Of a stretch of DNA of 64,000 nt, positions 8,698 through 17,338 are shown in pieces. The notes under the pieces were generated by a model. It was not told where the DNA came from. It saw only the letters and a program-made list of their open reading frames with translations, and did no database searches. The position numbers and the translations under genes are program-made. Each line of letters starts with the position of its first letter. The stretch's first letter is position 1. The DNA is taken from contig NZ_JADWYR010000003.1 in the NCBI RefSeq assembly GCF_015831355.1, forward strand, positions 62,001 through 126,000, in the 5' to 3' direction. This stretch comes from Panacibacter microcysteis. GTDB taxonomy: Bacteria > Bacteroidota > Bacteroidia > Chitinophagales > Chitinophagaceae.

Positions 8698-9411
8698 ATG
8701 AAAAAGATAATTACGTTAGTAACGGCAGTAGTAATGGTATCGCATTTGTTTGCGCAGGAGCAGAAGCCTTTGCAGAAAACAATTTCCGTAAGTGGTTCAG
8801 CAGAAGCAGAGGTAACACCAGACGAAATTTATGTGCAGGTAGATCTGCGTGAATACAATAAAAAGAACGGCGATAAAATTGACATCAATACCATCAGGAA
8901 TAATTTTCTTGCCGCCTGCAGGAGCATCGGACTAACCGAGAAAGAAGTAATGGTGCAGAGCTACCAGGGGTACGACCAGCAATACTGGATACAGAAGAAG
9001 AGCAAAAAACAAAATCCAGACATGAAAGCAGCTATCAGCTACGTCGTTAAAGTAAGTAGCGTAGCAAAGCTTGATGAACTGGTAGATAAAATGGATGATG
9101 AGGCAACACAAAACTTCTTCATCTCCAAAACAGCTTACAGCAAAATAGAAGAGCTGAAAAAAGAAATGAAGATTGCTGCGGTTAAAGCTGCAAAAGAAAA
9201 AGCCACCTACCTCGCAGCGGCAATTGGTGAACATGTTGGCCAGGCCATAACTATCAACGATCCTGTGGAAATTGATCATACGCCAAGACCTTATTATGCT
9301 AACGTAATGATGAAAGCATCTGCAGACGGCGCAGAACAGGCTGCATTAGATGTAGATTTTAAGAAGATGAAAATTAAGTTTGAGGTAAACGTTGTTTTTA
9401 CTTTGCAATAA
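8698..9411 (+). CDS. SIMPL (DUF541) domain exported protein
   Basis: A 237-residue protein with a signal peptide (MKKIITLVTAVVMVSHLFAQ) followed by a SIMPL/DUF541 domain. Typical signatures are ISVSGSAEAEVTPDEIYVQV near residues 30-50 and a C-terminal FEVNVVFTL strand. Family members are periplasmic or outer-membrane-associated oligomeric proteins with roles suggested in stress tolerance; no enzymatic activity is established. The gene is monocistronic and ends at a bidirectional terminator shared with the CDF transporter. Confidence 0.9.
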   Translation: MKKIITLVTAVVMVSHLFAQEQKPLQKTISVSGSAEAEVTPDEIYVQVDLREYNKKNGDKIDINTIRNNFLAACRSIGLTEKEVMVQSYQGYDQQYWIQKKSKKQNPDMKAAISYVVKVSSVAKLDELVDKMDDEATQNFFISKTAYSKIEELKKEMKIAAVKAAKEKATYLAAAIGEHVGQAITINDPVEIDHTPRPYYANVMMKASADGAEQAALDVDFKKMKIKFEVNVVFTLQ

Positions 9412-9412
9412 C

Positions 9413-9445
9413 AAAAAAACACCAGCCTAAAGCTGGTGTTTTTTA
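9413..9445. terminator. Bidirectional terminator overlapping the CDF transporter 3' end
   Basis: AACACCAGC (9418-9426) - CTAAA - GCTGGTGTT (9432-9440) is flanked by A and T runs. The minus-strand gene stops at 9427, inside the loop, so the last codons of that gene (KKHQL) are encoded by one arm of the terminator. Confidence 0.9.
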
Positions 9446-10410
9446 TTCGAAATAATATTTTCAAGCGTCCACTCAACACGCTTGGTAAACGGGTGTTGCC
9501 TTACATTACAATCATCTTTCTGGCAAAGGTGGCAGGAGAAATCGAGGCAGCCATCTGTGTGAACAAACATTTCGATTGCGTCTCCAAATTCTTCTTTAAT
9601 GAGCTCTACCAGTATGTCAATCTCTTTATGTGCTTCATGAATATTCATGTACCATGGCAGGGTAAGGTGGCAGTCTATATGTAATACGCTGCCATATTTG
9701 ATTACACGCAGGTTATGAAGATCTATCCAGTTTGGCCTGCGCCTGCTGTTAAGCATGTTCACCATTCGTTGCAGCAAGTCCATATCAGCCTCATCCATAA
9801 TGCCGGCCAGTGATTGACGTAGTATTTTGTAACCATTGTACATGATAAAAACACTCATGGCAAGTGCAACCACTTTATCAAGCCAGAATAACTGCGTAAA
9901 AAGTATTACCACCAGCGAAACAATAATGATCAGCGTTGACCATGTATCGAGCTGCAGGTGTTTACCACTGGCCTGCAATGCCAGCGAGTTATTTCTTTTG
10001 CCAATTTTTATACAGATGAACCCGGCCACAAAGTTTATAACGGCGGTTAGTGCCACCAGTATAAGACCGGTATCCAGTTTTTCTACCGGTTTGTTTTTTA
10101 TAAAATTCTGCGTAGCCTCGTATAGTACCAGTAAACCAGCAGCAAAGATCAGTGCGCCTTCAGCGGCTGCAGAAACAAACTCGGCTTTGCCATGCCCGTA
10201 TGGGTGCTCTGTATCTCTTGGTTTTGCTGCCACATATAAACTATACAGCCCAATAAAACCGGCAATAACATTTACAATACTTTCAAGCGCATCTGAGAGA
10301 ATAGCCAGCGAGGACGTAAGATAATACGCAACAATTTTTGCAGCAAAAAGTATTACCGACAGCAGCGTTATCCATTGTTGTACCCTAAAATTTTGTTTGG
10401 CTGAATTCAA
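9427..10410 (-). CDS. Cation diffusion facilitator (CDF) family metal transporter
   Basis: A 327-residue inner-membrane metal/proton antiporter. The N-terminal domain has about six membrane segments. Metal-site residues are the Asp in LAILSDALES (TM2) and the H-x-x-x-D of GKHLQLDTW (TM5). HPYGHGKAEF, the typical loop after TM2, is present. The cytoplasmic C-terminal domain ends in an unusual cysteine/histidine-rich tail (DGCLDFSCHLCQKDDC) that could bind a metal. The likely substrates are Zn, Fe or Mn; specificity cannot be read with confidence. The stop codon lies inside the shared terminator loop. Confidence 0.92.
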   Translation of the reverse strand: MNSAKQNFRVQQWITLLSVILFAAKIVAYYLTSSLAILSDALESIVNVIAGFIGLYSLYVAAKPRDTEHPYGHGKAEFVSAAAEGALIFAAGLLVLYEATQNFIKNKPVEKLDTGLILVALTAVINFVAGFICIKIGKRNNSLALQASGKHLQLDTWSTLIIIVSLVVILFTQLFWLDKVVALAMSVFIMYNGYKILRQSLAGIMDEADMDLLQRMVNMLNSRRRPNWIDLHNLRVIKYGSVLHIDCHLTLPWYMNIHEAHKEIDILVELIKEEFGDAIEMFVHTDGCLDFSCHLCQKDDCNVRQHPFTKRVEWTLENIISNKKHQL

Positions 10411-10581
10411 TATTAAACAGTGTTAAATAAGCATTGGAAAACAGGATAGCAAAAATACCCAACTGATTTTGTAAATACCTGTAATAGCTGATTATTATTC
10501 TTACATCTTTACAAGAAAAACAGACCGCTAAAGGTAAATTGTAAAAAGCAGGGAGTAAGTGAAACCGCAACGCTGCAGTAG

Positions 10582-10650
10582 CCATAGCAACGGAACGTAC
10601 AAGTGTGCGACGCAACAGGCGATGCCATGAAATACCAAAGCCCGGCCCCA
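10582..10650 (-). repeat. Intergenic palindromic repeat copy 4 (type A' core)
   Basis: The core GTACAAGTGTGCGACGCAAC is at 10597-10616, followed by AGGCGATGCCATG and the outer end GCCCGGCCCC ending about 10649, then an A-run. It lies 3' of the LptF/LptG-type gene, between two minus-strand genes. Confidence 0.85.
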
Positions 10651-10656
10651 AAAAAA

Positions 10657-12075
10657 CTATACTCCTTCTTCTTTCTTTTTGCGCTTAAGCATCCTGTAAT
10701 AAAACTCTTTGTTGAACAGTTGCGAATCTCTCATGGCTTTGTAGGTGAGGAACAAACCAATTGGCACCAATATGAATGTTGAGAGCCACATGCCGGTAAA
10801 TACGGTGGTAACGCCTTCTTTGGCAAATTTTTCTCCAAAGGTGTTGAGCATATTAAATAGCACAAAGAAAGCAATTGCGAAGATCAACGGCGTTCCCAAA
10901 CCACCTTTGCGTATAATGGAACCCAGCGGTGCACCTACCATAAAAAGTACGAGGCAGGCGAATGAAAGCACAATTTTCCTGTTGAGTTCAATATAATGTT
11001 TGCGGATCATTTCCGTTCTGCTCTTGTACTCGGTAGACATTAATTCCACCTGGCTTTTTGCAGTATTGAGGTTTGAAATGGCGCCATCAAAAACGCTCAT
11101 TTTTACAGAGTCGGGGATCAACTTATCAAACTTTTTAACCTTTTTGGTATCGTTCTTCAGCGGCGCCCATTTTGCAGCTTCGTACCGTAAAAAGCTGAGC
11201 GACGTTTTAAGATCTGATTCTGCTTTGGTTAATGATTTCCGGGCATTTTTTTCAAGCGAGTCAACAGCAATATTGATTTGCCGCAGACTAAGCATTTTGG
11301 GATCGTATTTAAACAGGCTGTCTTCGGTTTTGTTGAACATAAAAGTGCTCAGGTCAAATTCTTTCTTATAAGTTTTAAAACCGAGACGGATAAACTCTGT
11401 ATTGGCCGAATAGCGGTTACCATTTTCCTGGTAGTTCCAGCCGTTATGCAATTCAAATTCAAGGTAGCGCTGGTCTGGCGAAATACGCATAACACCGCTT
11501 TCTGCCACCATAAAATGATCCTGCAGGCCAAAAGTTTTTTCGTAGATGATCACGTTGTGTATCGTGCTGTCGTCTTTGTCTTTTCTGCCGATCTTTAAAA
11601 TAAATCCATCAATCTTATCATAGAAAATGCCTTCTTTAATATCGAATGCAGGCTTCTTTACGATGATGTCGTATTTAAGCGCATTAAGTTTAAGATTGGC
11701 AACAGGAATAATATTGTTTGCAAATAAAAAGGCAATGCCGCTTAAGATAGCAGTTGTAATCAGTAGTGGCCGCATAAACCTTATCAATGGAATACCGGCA
11801 GATTTTATAGCAACCAGTTCAAAGGTTTCGCCAAGGTTGCCAAATGTCATGATAGAAGAAAGCAGTAATGCCAGTGGCAGCGCCAGCGGCACCCAGGTAA
11901 CGGCAACAAGACCTGTTAAATAAACGAGCGTGCCGGTATCAAGACCTTTACCTACCAGATCATCAATGTAAAGCCAGAAGAATTGCATGGTAAGCACAAA
12001 CAGCGCTATCAGGAAAGTGGCAAGAAATGGTCCCGCAAAAGATCTGAGAATGAGTATATCAAGTTTTTTTACCAC
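10657..12075 (-). CDS. LptF/LptG (YjgP/YjgQ) family lipopolysaccharide export permease
   Basis: A 472-residue inner-membrane protein. It starts with the family pattern LDILILRSFAGPFLATFLIALFV in the first membrane segment (read in two parts), followed by two further N-terminal segments, a large periplasmic beta-jellyroll insertion (about residues 130-370) and three C-terminal segments. LptF and LptG form the membrane part of the LptB2FG exporter that lifts LPS from the inner membrane. Bacteroidota members are long and F versus G cannot be told apart here. The gene is divergent from a hypothetical gene only 22 bp away. Confidence 0.9.
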   Translation of the reverse strand: MVKKLDILILRSFAGPFLATFLIALFVLTMQFFWLYIDDLVGKGLDTGTLVYLTGLVAVTWVPLALPLALLLSSIMTFGNLGETFELVAIKSAGIPLIRFMRPLLITTAILSGIAFLFANNIIPVANLKLNALKYDIIVKKPAFDIKEGIFYDKIDGFILKIGRKDKDDSTIHNVIIYEKTFGLQDHFMVAESGVMRISPDQRYLEFELHNGWNYQENGNRYSANTEFIRLGFKTYKKEFDLSTFMFNKTEDSLFKYDPKMLSLRQINIAVDSLEKNARKSLTKAESDLKTSLSFLRYEAAKWAPLKNDTKKVKKFDKLIPDSVKMSVFDGAISNLNTAKSQVELMSTEYKSRTEMIRKHYIELNRKIVLSFACLVLFMVGAPLGSIIRKGGLGTPLIFAIAFFVLFNMLNTFGEKFAKEGVTTVFTGMWLSTFILVPIGLFLTYKAMRDSQLFNKEFYYRMLKRKKKEEGV

Positions 12076-12097
12076 TTTGCAATCTTATTCATTTAGT

Positions 12098-12691
12098 ATG
12101 GTACCGGCAAATGTAAAGCTTTCGAAAAATGAATTGACACTTGTATGTGATGAATCGGTTATTTTAACAAAGAACAACATCATACAAAAAGTATATGAGT
12201 TGTTTGGCATGTTAAGCGAAACGTTTAAAGAGCGGTTAACAGCGCCTCACCATTTGCCGGATGCAGCTATACTGCTGCAATCGCCAAAAATATACCGTGG
12301 CGAACAGTACAACGGTTTGCCATATGTTATGCTCGATTATCCCCGGTCGTTTTCACGCACAGATGCATTTGCTGTAAGATGTTTTTTCTGGTGGGGCAAT
12401 TTTTTTAGTATTACGCTTCACCTGCAGGGTAAGTATGTGCCGTTGTATGTTGATGCCGTAATGCAGGATAATAAAGAAAAAGCGCAGTGGTTTTATTGCA
12501 TTAATGAAGACAAATGGCAGCACCATTTTGAGCCGTCCAATTATATTCCCCTGGCCGATGCCGACATAAAGCAAGGTGCCACTTTTATGAAAATTGCAAA
12601 AAAAATCCCACTGCAACAGTGGGATGATGTGTATGATTTTTTCGTTCAGAATTTTCAATACCTGGTTAACCTGCCCGCAAAGAAAAATTAG
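12098..12691 (+). CDS. Hypothetical soluble protein, divergent from the LPS permease
   Basis: A 197-residue protein that I do not recognise. I start it at the ATG at 12098 (MVPANVKLSKNE); the longer frame from 11987 would run antisense into the permease gene. It has no signal peptide or membrane segment. Notable stretches are YNGLPYVMLDYPR, FWWGNFFSITLHLQGKY and a C-terminal WDDVYDFFVQNFQYLVNL. With only 22 bp between the two ATGs, the promoters must overlap the coding regions. Homologues are likely to be Bacteroidota-only. Confidence 0.7.
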   Translation: MVPANVKLSKNELTLVCDESVILTKNNIIQKVYELFGMLSETFKERLTAPHHLPDAAILLQSPKIYRGEQYNGLPYVMLDYPRSFSRTDAFAVRCFFWWGNFFSITLHLQGKYVPLYVDAVMQDNKEKAQWFYCINEDKWQHHFEPSNYIPLADADIKQGATFMKIAKKIPLQQWDDVYDFFVQNFQYLVNLPAKKN

Positions 12692-12702
12692 CATATTGAT
12701 GT

Positions 12703-12778
12703 ACCCGGCGGCAGAACAGCTATGAGGCTTTTGTTGCGTCGCACTCTTGTACTGCAGGTAGTTAATGCAGCTGTTCGC
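12703..12778 (+). repeat. Intergenic palindromic repeat copy 5 (type A core)
   Basis: The core GTTGCGTCGCACTCTTGTAC is at 12733-12752. The arms GAACAGCT (12714-12721) and AGCTGTTC (12769-12776) are exact inverted repeats around the core, and CCCGGC is the left end. It fills the space between two convergent genes. Confidence 0.9.
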
Positions 12779-12779
12779 A

Positions 12780-13163
12780 CTAGTTACCCAGCCTGTGAAA
12801 AAGTTCTTTCACCTGGTAGTCCCAAAGCTGCGTTTGATCTTTTATCTCGGCCTTCTCAGCAAAATCTTTTATAATAAGAATTGTTTGATTGGATATCTCA
12901 GTCTTCTCAATCCTGAATTCGAAATACTCATCTTTTCCTGCATGCAGCCAGCGGTACCTGATAAATTTATCCTGTTCCTGCTCCACTACTTCTGCTTTTT
13001 CAACAGTAGTTCCATTCCAGGAAAAGATAAAAACATGGTCACGCTCATCCACTTTATCAGCAAACCACTCCTGCATACCTGCAGGAGTAGATAAGAACTC
13101 GTATAATATTGATGGCGAACACCTTACCGGGTATTCGATTGTAAATAGTTGCTTTTTTGCCAT
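12780..13163 (-). CDS. START/AHSA1-like domain protein
   Basis: A 127-residue cytoplasmic protein with a START-like (SRPBCC/AHSA1-type) fold: the N-terminal FTIEYPVRCSPSILYEFLSTP, the helix start MQEWFADKV, and the C-terminal helix preceded by AEKAEIKDQTQLWDYQV. Such proteins have a hydrophobic cavity and may bind small ligands or assist proteins; the precise role is unknown. It converges on the gene ending at 12691, with repeat copy 5 between them. Confidence 0.8.
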   Translation of the reverse strand: MAKKQLFTIEYPVRCSPSILYEFLSTPAGMQEWFADKVDERDHVFIFSWNGTTVEKAEVVEQEQDKFIRYRWLHAGKDEYFEFRIEKTEISNQTILIIKDFAEKAEIKDQTQLWDYQVKELFHRLGN

Positions 13164-13439
13164 TATTCTTCTTTTATGCTTCCATTAGCTTGGGGGTTGC
13201 AATAATATTAAATTATTGACACGAGAAAAAACTTTTTAAAAATCACCTCAGTATAGTCTTTTTACAATAGCGCACCAACAGTGTTTTTACCTATTTTTTA
13301 GGTGGAAAATCCCATCCATAATTTTTGGCGTGCACATATAGTTTGTCTACCTTGCTACCACTTCAGCTAATCCTCCCGATTCAGATTTTTTTATGGCGTT
13401 TAAACAATATTGTTGACCCCAAAATTAATGGTCATGGCT
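13164..13439. other. Intergenic region upstream of rpoD
   Basis: This 276-bp AT-rich, divergent region holds the rpoD promoter. I see a small palindrome ACCTA-TTTTT-TAGGT near 13290 and an imperfect -7 element TATAGTTTG near 13338. No open reading frame or repeat copy was found. Confidence 0.5.
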
Positions 13440-14309
13440 ATGCGTCAAATTAAGATCACAAAGTCAATAACTAACCGTGAATCTCAAAGTCTCGAAAAAT
13501 ACCTGCAGGAAATAGGTAAAGTAGAACTGATCAAACCCGAAGAGGAAGTTTACCTCGCCGAGAAAATCAAAAAGAATGATCAGAAGGCATTGGATCGCCT
13601 TGTTAAGGCAAACCTTCGCTTTGTTGTGTCGGTTGCCAAGCAATATCAAAACCAGGGTCTTTCCCTGCCAGACCTTATTAACGAGGGCAACCTGGGGCTT
13701 ATAAAAGCCGCAATGCGTTTTGATGAAACAAAAGGTTTTAAATTTATCTCGTATGCTGTATGGTGGATAAGGCAAAGTATCTTACAGTCCCTCGCCGAAC
13801 AAAGCCGCATAGTAAGGTTGCCGCTTAATAAAGTGGGACTGACAAACAAGATCAGCAAAGCCTTTCAGCAACTGGAGCAGGAATTTGAGCGGGAGCCAAC
13901 AACAGAAGAACTGGCAGACCTGCTGCAAATGGATACTGAAGAAATAACTGCAGCTATTAATGTAGCAACAAGACACCTGAGTATGGATTCACCACTTGCA
14001 GATGGCGAAGACAACACATTGGCCGATATGCTGGAGAATCCAAATGCAGAGCAGGCAGATTACAGAATGGATCATTGCGAGTCACTGAAAACAGAAATAG
14101 AGCGTTCGCTTGAAACACTTTCTCAAAGGCAGCGGGAGGTAGTGTGTTACTTTTTTGGCATCGGGCAGGAAGACCCGTTAAGCCTGGAAGATATTGGCCA
14201 CAAGTTTAACCTTACCCGGGAACGCGTACGCCAGATAAAAGATAAAGCACTTACAAGATTGAAATCTACCAACCGCAGCAAGTTGCTCAAAGTATATTTA
14301 GGTCAGTAA
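13440..14309 (+). CDS. rpoD: Primary RNA polymerase sigma factor RpoD/SigA
   Basis: A 289-residue Bacteroidota-type housekeeping sigma-70 factor without the long region 1.1. The start [20 protein letters not shown] at 13440 matches the family; ATGs at 13434 and upstream would add only a few residues. Region 2 shows [19 protein letters not shown] and the -10-reading [10 protein letters not shown]. Region 3 follows, and region 4 has the helix-turn-helix [19 protein letters not shown]. This factor reads the TTTG/TAnnTTTG promoters noted elsewhere in the window. A 276-bp upstream region contains a near-match -7 box, TATAGTTTG, around 13338. Confidence 0.95.
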   Translation: MRQIKITKSITNRESQSLEKYLQEIGKVELIKPEEEVYLAEKIKKNDQKALDRLVKANLRFVVSVAKQYQNQGLSLPDLINEGNLGLIKAAMRFDETKGFKFISYAVWWIRQSILQSLAEQSRIVRLPLNKVGLTNKISKAFQQLEQEFEREPTTEELADLLQMDTEEITAAINVATRHLSMDSPLADGEDNTLADMLENPNAEQADYRMDHCESLKTEIERSLETLSQRQREVVCYFFGIGQEDPLSLEDIGHKFNLTRERVRQIKDKALTRLKSTNRSKLLKVYLGQ

Positions 14310-14333
14310 AAAACCGCTGGCTTCCTGTATAGA

Positions 14334-14363
14334 AAAAGCCCACGTAAATGCGTGGGTTTTTTT
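14334..14363 (+). terminator. Intrinsic terminator of rpoD
   Basis: CCCACG - TAAATG - CGTGGG followed by TTTTTTT, with an A-run in front, 25 nt after the rpoD stop. Confidence 0.88.
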
Positions 14364-14524
14364 ATTGCAGCAAATAAAAAATGTTTTTCAACGTTTTTAT
14401 TGTTTGTGGCTGGTAAATAATTAAGTATAAATTGCATTTTTATTACAGGTATTGCCACGTCAGCCCGGCAACATTCACGAATCCTAAACATATAAAAAAC
14501 ATACTTTTACCTAAGTGTTAGCGT

Positions 14525-15151
14525 ATGAAAAAAAATTTACTCTTACTACTGTTCCTTGCCTTGGCTATTTTTTCAACTGCACAGGGTACAGTTGTGGTAG
14601 GCGATTGCACCGTTACGTTTAATATTCATGGAGAAGACGCCGGAACAAACAAAAATCTCTCCGGTGCTACCAAGACACTGTATGTTAAAGGTAAACTTGC
14701 CAGGACTGACATTGAAAGTACCGGCTTTAAACAAACCATCATTTACGATAACAAAGCAGGTTCTGCTGTAGTGTTGAAAGAAGTGGGCCCCGATAAATAC
14801 AAAACTGTTTACACTCCTGAGAAGTGGAACAGTGAAAACAAAAAGTACGAGGGTATGAAGATTACACCCACAACCGAAAAGAAAACGATTTTAGGTTACG
14901 AGTGCAAAAAAATAATAGCCACGCTTAAAGATGGTACTTCATACAGTATGTATTATACAACGGCCATTATGCCATCTGCAAACGAAAACCCTTTCCAGTT
15001 TAAAGATATACAGGGTTTTGTGCTGGAGTATGAAACTTCAATGGGCGCCGGTAAGTCAAAAATTGTGTATACAGCCACTGTTATAAATTTTAATCCTGTT
15101 CCCGCCTCCAAATTTGAAATTCCTTCTGCGGGGTACAGGTTGTTGCAATAA
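14525..15151 (+). CDS. Secreted protein, DUF4412/GLPGLI-like
   Basis: A 208-residue protein with a signal peptide (MKKNLLLLLFLALAIFSTAQ). The mature part is beta-rich, with KTLYVKGKLARTDIES, KTILGYECKKIIATLKDG and YTATVINFNPVPASKFEIP. This is the arrangement typical of DUF4412-like or GLPGLI-like Bacteroidota exported proteins, in which a substrate-like pattern GYxCKK precedes a strand. The function is unknown. A TACTTTTA sequence 15 nt before the ATG is a near-match -7 box. Confidence 0.75.
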   Translation: MKKNLLLLLFLALAIFSTAQGTVVVGDCTVTFNIHGEDAGTNKNLSGATKTLYVKGKLARTDIESTGFKQTIIYDNKAGSAVVLKEVGPDKYKTVYTPEKWNSENKKYEGMKITPTTEKKTILGYECKKIIATLKDGTSYSMYYTTAIMPSANENPFQFKDIQGFVLEYETSMGAGKSKIVYTATVINFNPVPASKFEIPSAGYRLLQ

Positions 15152-15227
15152 CCTACACATTTGTAAATTGTATTATTGCTATATTGAAAGCGGTTGTTGT
15201 GGGCGAAAAAGCATCGTTGCTGCTTAC

Positions 15228-15290
15228 ATACCTGCAGTACAAGTGTGCGACGCAACAGCAGCCAAATGCGTATTCTTTCGCCCGGGCCAC
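15228..15290 (-). repeat. Intergenic palindromic repeat copy 6 (type A' core)
   Basis: The core GTACAAGTGTGCGACGCAAC is at 15237-15256, followed by AGCAGCCAAATGCG and the outer end GCCCGGGCCAC ending at 15290, then AAAAAA. It sits between the DUF4412-like gene and the rplK promoter. Confidence 0.85.
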
Positions 15291-15331
15291 AAAAAATCTT
15301 CTGTAATACATTCCAAATCAGAAATATTTCC

Positions 15332-15435
15332 TACTTTTGCCGCCCCAAAAAGTTCTTTTATTCCCCGTTAAATTGGGGTAAGCTTGGGAGTCTGCCGACA
15401 AACGGGAGACGTTCGAACCAATAAAAATTAAACAA
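15332..15435 (+). promoter_or_regulatory. rplK operon promoter box and structured leader
   Basis: TACTTTTG at 15332-15339 is an exact TAnnTTTG box. The about 95-nt leader that follows contains CCCC-GTTAAATT-GGGG and then a second stem-loop, GTCTGCC-GACAAAC-GGGAGAC, shortly before the rplK ATG at 15436. Ribosomal protein L1 represses its own operon through a leader structure in many bacteria, so this is a candidate L1 target. That role is inference; only the box and the hairpins are visible. Confidence 0.55.
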
Positions 15436-15879
15436 ATGGCTAAAGAAATCACAGGTTTCGTAAAGCTGCAGGTTAAAGGTGGTCAAGCCAATCCTGCACC
15501 TCCGGTGGGTCCTGCGCTCGGTTCCAAGGGCGTAAATATCATGGAGTTCTGCAAGCAATTCAATGCAAGAACCCAGGACAAAATGGGAAAAGTTGTTCCT
15601 GTACTCATCACCGTTTATGCTGACAAGTCTTTCGACTTTGTTATTAAAACTGCACCAGCAGCCGTTCAGTTAATGGAAGCTGCAAAAATTCAGAAAGGTT
15701 CTAAGGAAAGCAACCGTGTAAAAGTTGGTAAAGTAAACTGGGCACAGGTTGAGGCTATTGCCAAAGACAAAATGAGTGATCTTAACTGTTTTACCGTTGA
15801 AAGCGCTATGAAAATGGTGGCCGGTACTGCACGCAGTATGGGTTTAACGGTAGAAGGAAACGCTCCGTGGGCAAATTAA
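15436..15879 (+). CDS. rplK: 50S ribosomal protein L11
   Basis: A 147-residue protein with the full L11 pattern: [20 protein letters not shown] at the N-terminus and the 23S-binding C-terminal domain ending [21 protein letters not shown]11 forms the stalk base of the GTPase-associated centre. It is the first gene of rplK-rplA-rplJ-rplL. secE and nusG, which often precede it, are absent from the upstream region. Confidence 0.98.
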   Translation: MAKEITGFVKLQVKGGQANPAPPVGPALGSKGVNIMEFCKQFNARTQDKMGKVVPVLITVYADKSFDFVIKTAPAAVQLMEAAKIQKGSKESNRVKVGKVNWAQVEAIAKDKMSDLNCFTVESAMKMVAGTARSMGLTVEGNAPWAN

Positions 15880-15901
15880 TTAACTCCTTAAAACTTCTGA
15901 A

Positions 15902-16597
15902 ATGGCAAGAATTACCAAAAAAAGAAAAGTAGCGGAAGCGAAAATCGATAAAAACAAAGTTTATTCTTTAAAAGAAGCTTCTGCTATCGTTAAAGATATC
16001 AATATAGCAAAATTTGATGCTTCAGTGGATCTGCACGTGCGTTTAGGTGTAGACCCTAAAAAAGCAGACCAGCAGGTTCGTGGTACAGTAACGTTGCCAC
16101 ATGGAACAGGTAAAACAAAACGTGTGTTGGTTTTGTGTACGCCTGATAAAGAAGCCGCCGCCAAAGAAGCAGGCGCTGACTTTGCAGGTCTGGATGAATT
16201 CATCACAAAAATTGAAGGTGGCTGGACGGAGATCGATGTAATCATCGCTACACCGTCTGTGATGCCTAAAATTGGTAAACTGGGTAAAATACTTGGTCCG
16301 CGTAACCTTATGCCAAACCCAAAAACAGGTACAGTTACCAATGATGTGGCTGCTGCTGTTAACGAGGTTAAAGGTGGTAAAATCGCATTTAAGGTTGATA
16401 AAGCGGGTATCATCCACGCTTCTATAGGCCGCGTATCTTTTGCGCCTGAGAAACTGGCTGACAACAGCAACGAATTTATCAACGCAATCATCAAGTTAAA
16501 ACCATCTGCAGCAAAAGGTATTTATCTCAAAGCTGTAAGTATGGCAAGCTCAATGAGCCCCGGTATTACCATAGACACAAAAACATTACATAACTAA
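15902..16597 (+). CDS. rplA: 50S ribosomal protein L1
   Basis: A 231-residue L1 protein of the ribosomal L1 stalk. Characteristic parts are [40 protein letters not shown] and the C-terminal [13 protein letters not shown]. It binds 23S helix 76-78 and usually represses its own operon by binding the leader. It begins 22 bp after rplK. Confidence 0.98.
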   Translation: MARITKKRKVAEAKIDKNKVYSLKEASAIVKDINIAKFDASVDLHVRLGVDPKKADQQVRGTVTLPHGTGKTKRVLVLCTPDKEAAAKEAGADFAGLDEFITKIEGGWTEIDVIIATPSVMPKIGKLGKILGPRNLMPNPKTGTVTNDVAAAVNEVKGGKIAFKVDKAGIIHASIGRVSFAPEKLADNSNEFINAIIKLKPSAAKGIYLKAVSMASSMSPGITIDTKTLHN

Positions 16598-16645
16598 GCT
16601 ACCTGATTCGTGTAATTACGAACCCTGGCGTACAAATAAAGCGTT

Positions 16646-17176
16646 ATGACTAAAGATCAAAAAAATGAAGTGATTGAAGCGCTCAAAGAGAAATTCAATC
16701 AATACAATAACTTCTACGTTACCAATACAGAATCATTAACTGTAGACCAGATCAATAAATTACGTAAAATATGCTTCGATAAAAACGTAGAGATGAAAGT
16801 GGCTAAAAACACTTTGATCAGGAAAGCGTTGGATTCAATCGACAGCACAAGATTTTCCGGTGTATATGAAAGCCTGAACGGCGTTACGGCATTGCTTTTT
16901 AGCGAGAATGCAAAAGAGCCTGCCTTAATTATCAGCAGCTTCCGCACAGCATCAAAATCTGAGAAACCTGTTCTTAAAGCAGCTTACATAGATACATCGA
17001 TCTTTGTTGGCGATAAAGAACTTGAAGCACTCAAAACGCTTAAAAGCAAGAACGACCTTATTGGTGAGATCATTGGTTTACTCCAGTCTCCTGCGAAGAA
17101 TGTTATCAGCGGCTTAAACGCTGGCAACAAACTGGCAAGTCTTGTAAAAGCTTTGGAAGAAAGAGCACAAGCATAG
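16646..17176 (+). CDS. rplJ: 50S ribosomal protein L10
   Basis: A 176-residue L10 protein that anchors L7/L12 dimers to the ribosome. It starts MTKDQKNEVIEALKEKF and includes the conserved VAKNTLIRKAL; the C-terminal helix for L7/L12 binding ends in VKALEERAQ. It lies 48 bp after rplA; that gap contains a small hairpin TTCGT-GTAATT-ACGAA near 16607, which could serve translational control. Confidence 0.97.
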   Translation: MTKDQKNEVIEALKEKFNQYNNFYVTNTESLTVDQINKLRKICFDKNVEMKVAKNTLIRKALDSIDSTRFSGVYESLNGVTALLFSENAKEPALIISSFRTASKSEKPVLKAAYIDTSIFVGDKELEALKTLKSKNDLIGEIIGLLQSPAKNVISGLNAGNKLASLVKALEERAQA

Positions 17177-17277
17177 ACAATTTAAAATGTGGCGATTTGA
17201 AAAGACAATATTGATTTTCATAGTTGCTCATTTTTAAATACTAAAATAATTATCCCAGCCTGAGGGGTAGTACCACA

Positions 17278-17332
17278 CAAATTTTTTTAAATTCTCCGCC
17301 GGAGCACAGGCAATGAAGGCGGAAAAAATTTG
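17278..17332 (+). promoter_or_regulatory. Long stem-loop directly upstream of rplL
   Basis: The 162-bp rplJ-rplL gap contains CAAATTTTTT plus CCGCC on the left and GGCGG plus AAAAAATTTG on the right, separated by about 18 nt. It can fold into a long hairpin ending 6 nt before the rplL ATG (17339). It may set the higher L7/L12 dosage by processing or internal initiation, or attenuate the upstream message; only the complementarity is seen. Confidence 0.55.
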
Positions 17333-17338
17333 ACAACA

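Noticed and set aside
10385-10651. 88-codon minus-strand frame upstream of the CDF gene
   Set aside because: It is read through repeat copy 4 (peptide RRTLVRS) and overlaps the transporter start; no evidence of a protein.
15340-15435. tRNA-like sequence in the rplK leader (GTTCGAACC)
   Set aside because: Only a T-loop-like string is present; no acceptor stem or anticodon arm can be drawn.
15961-16494. 177-codon minus-strand frame over rplA
   Set aside because: It lies wholly antisense to the well-conserved rplA and has no family features; it is a product of codon composition.
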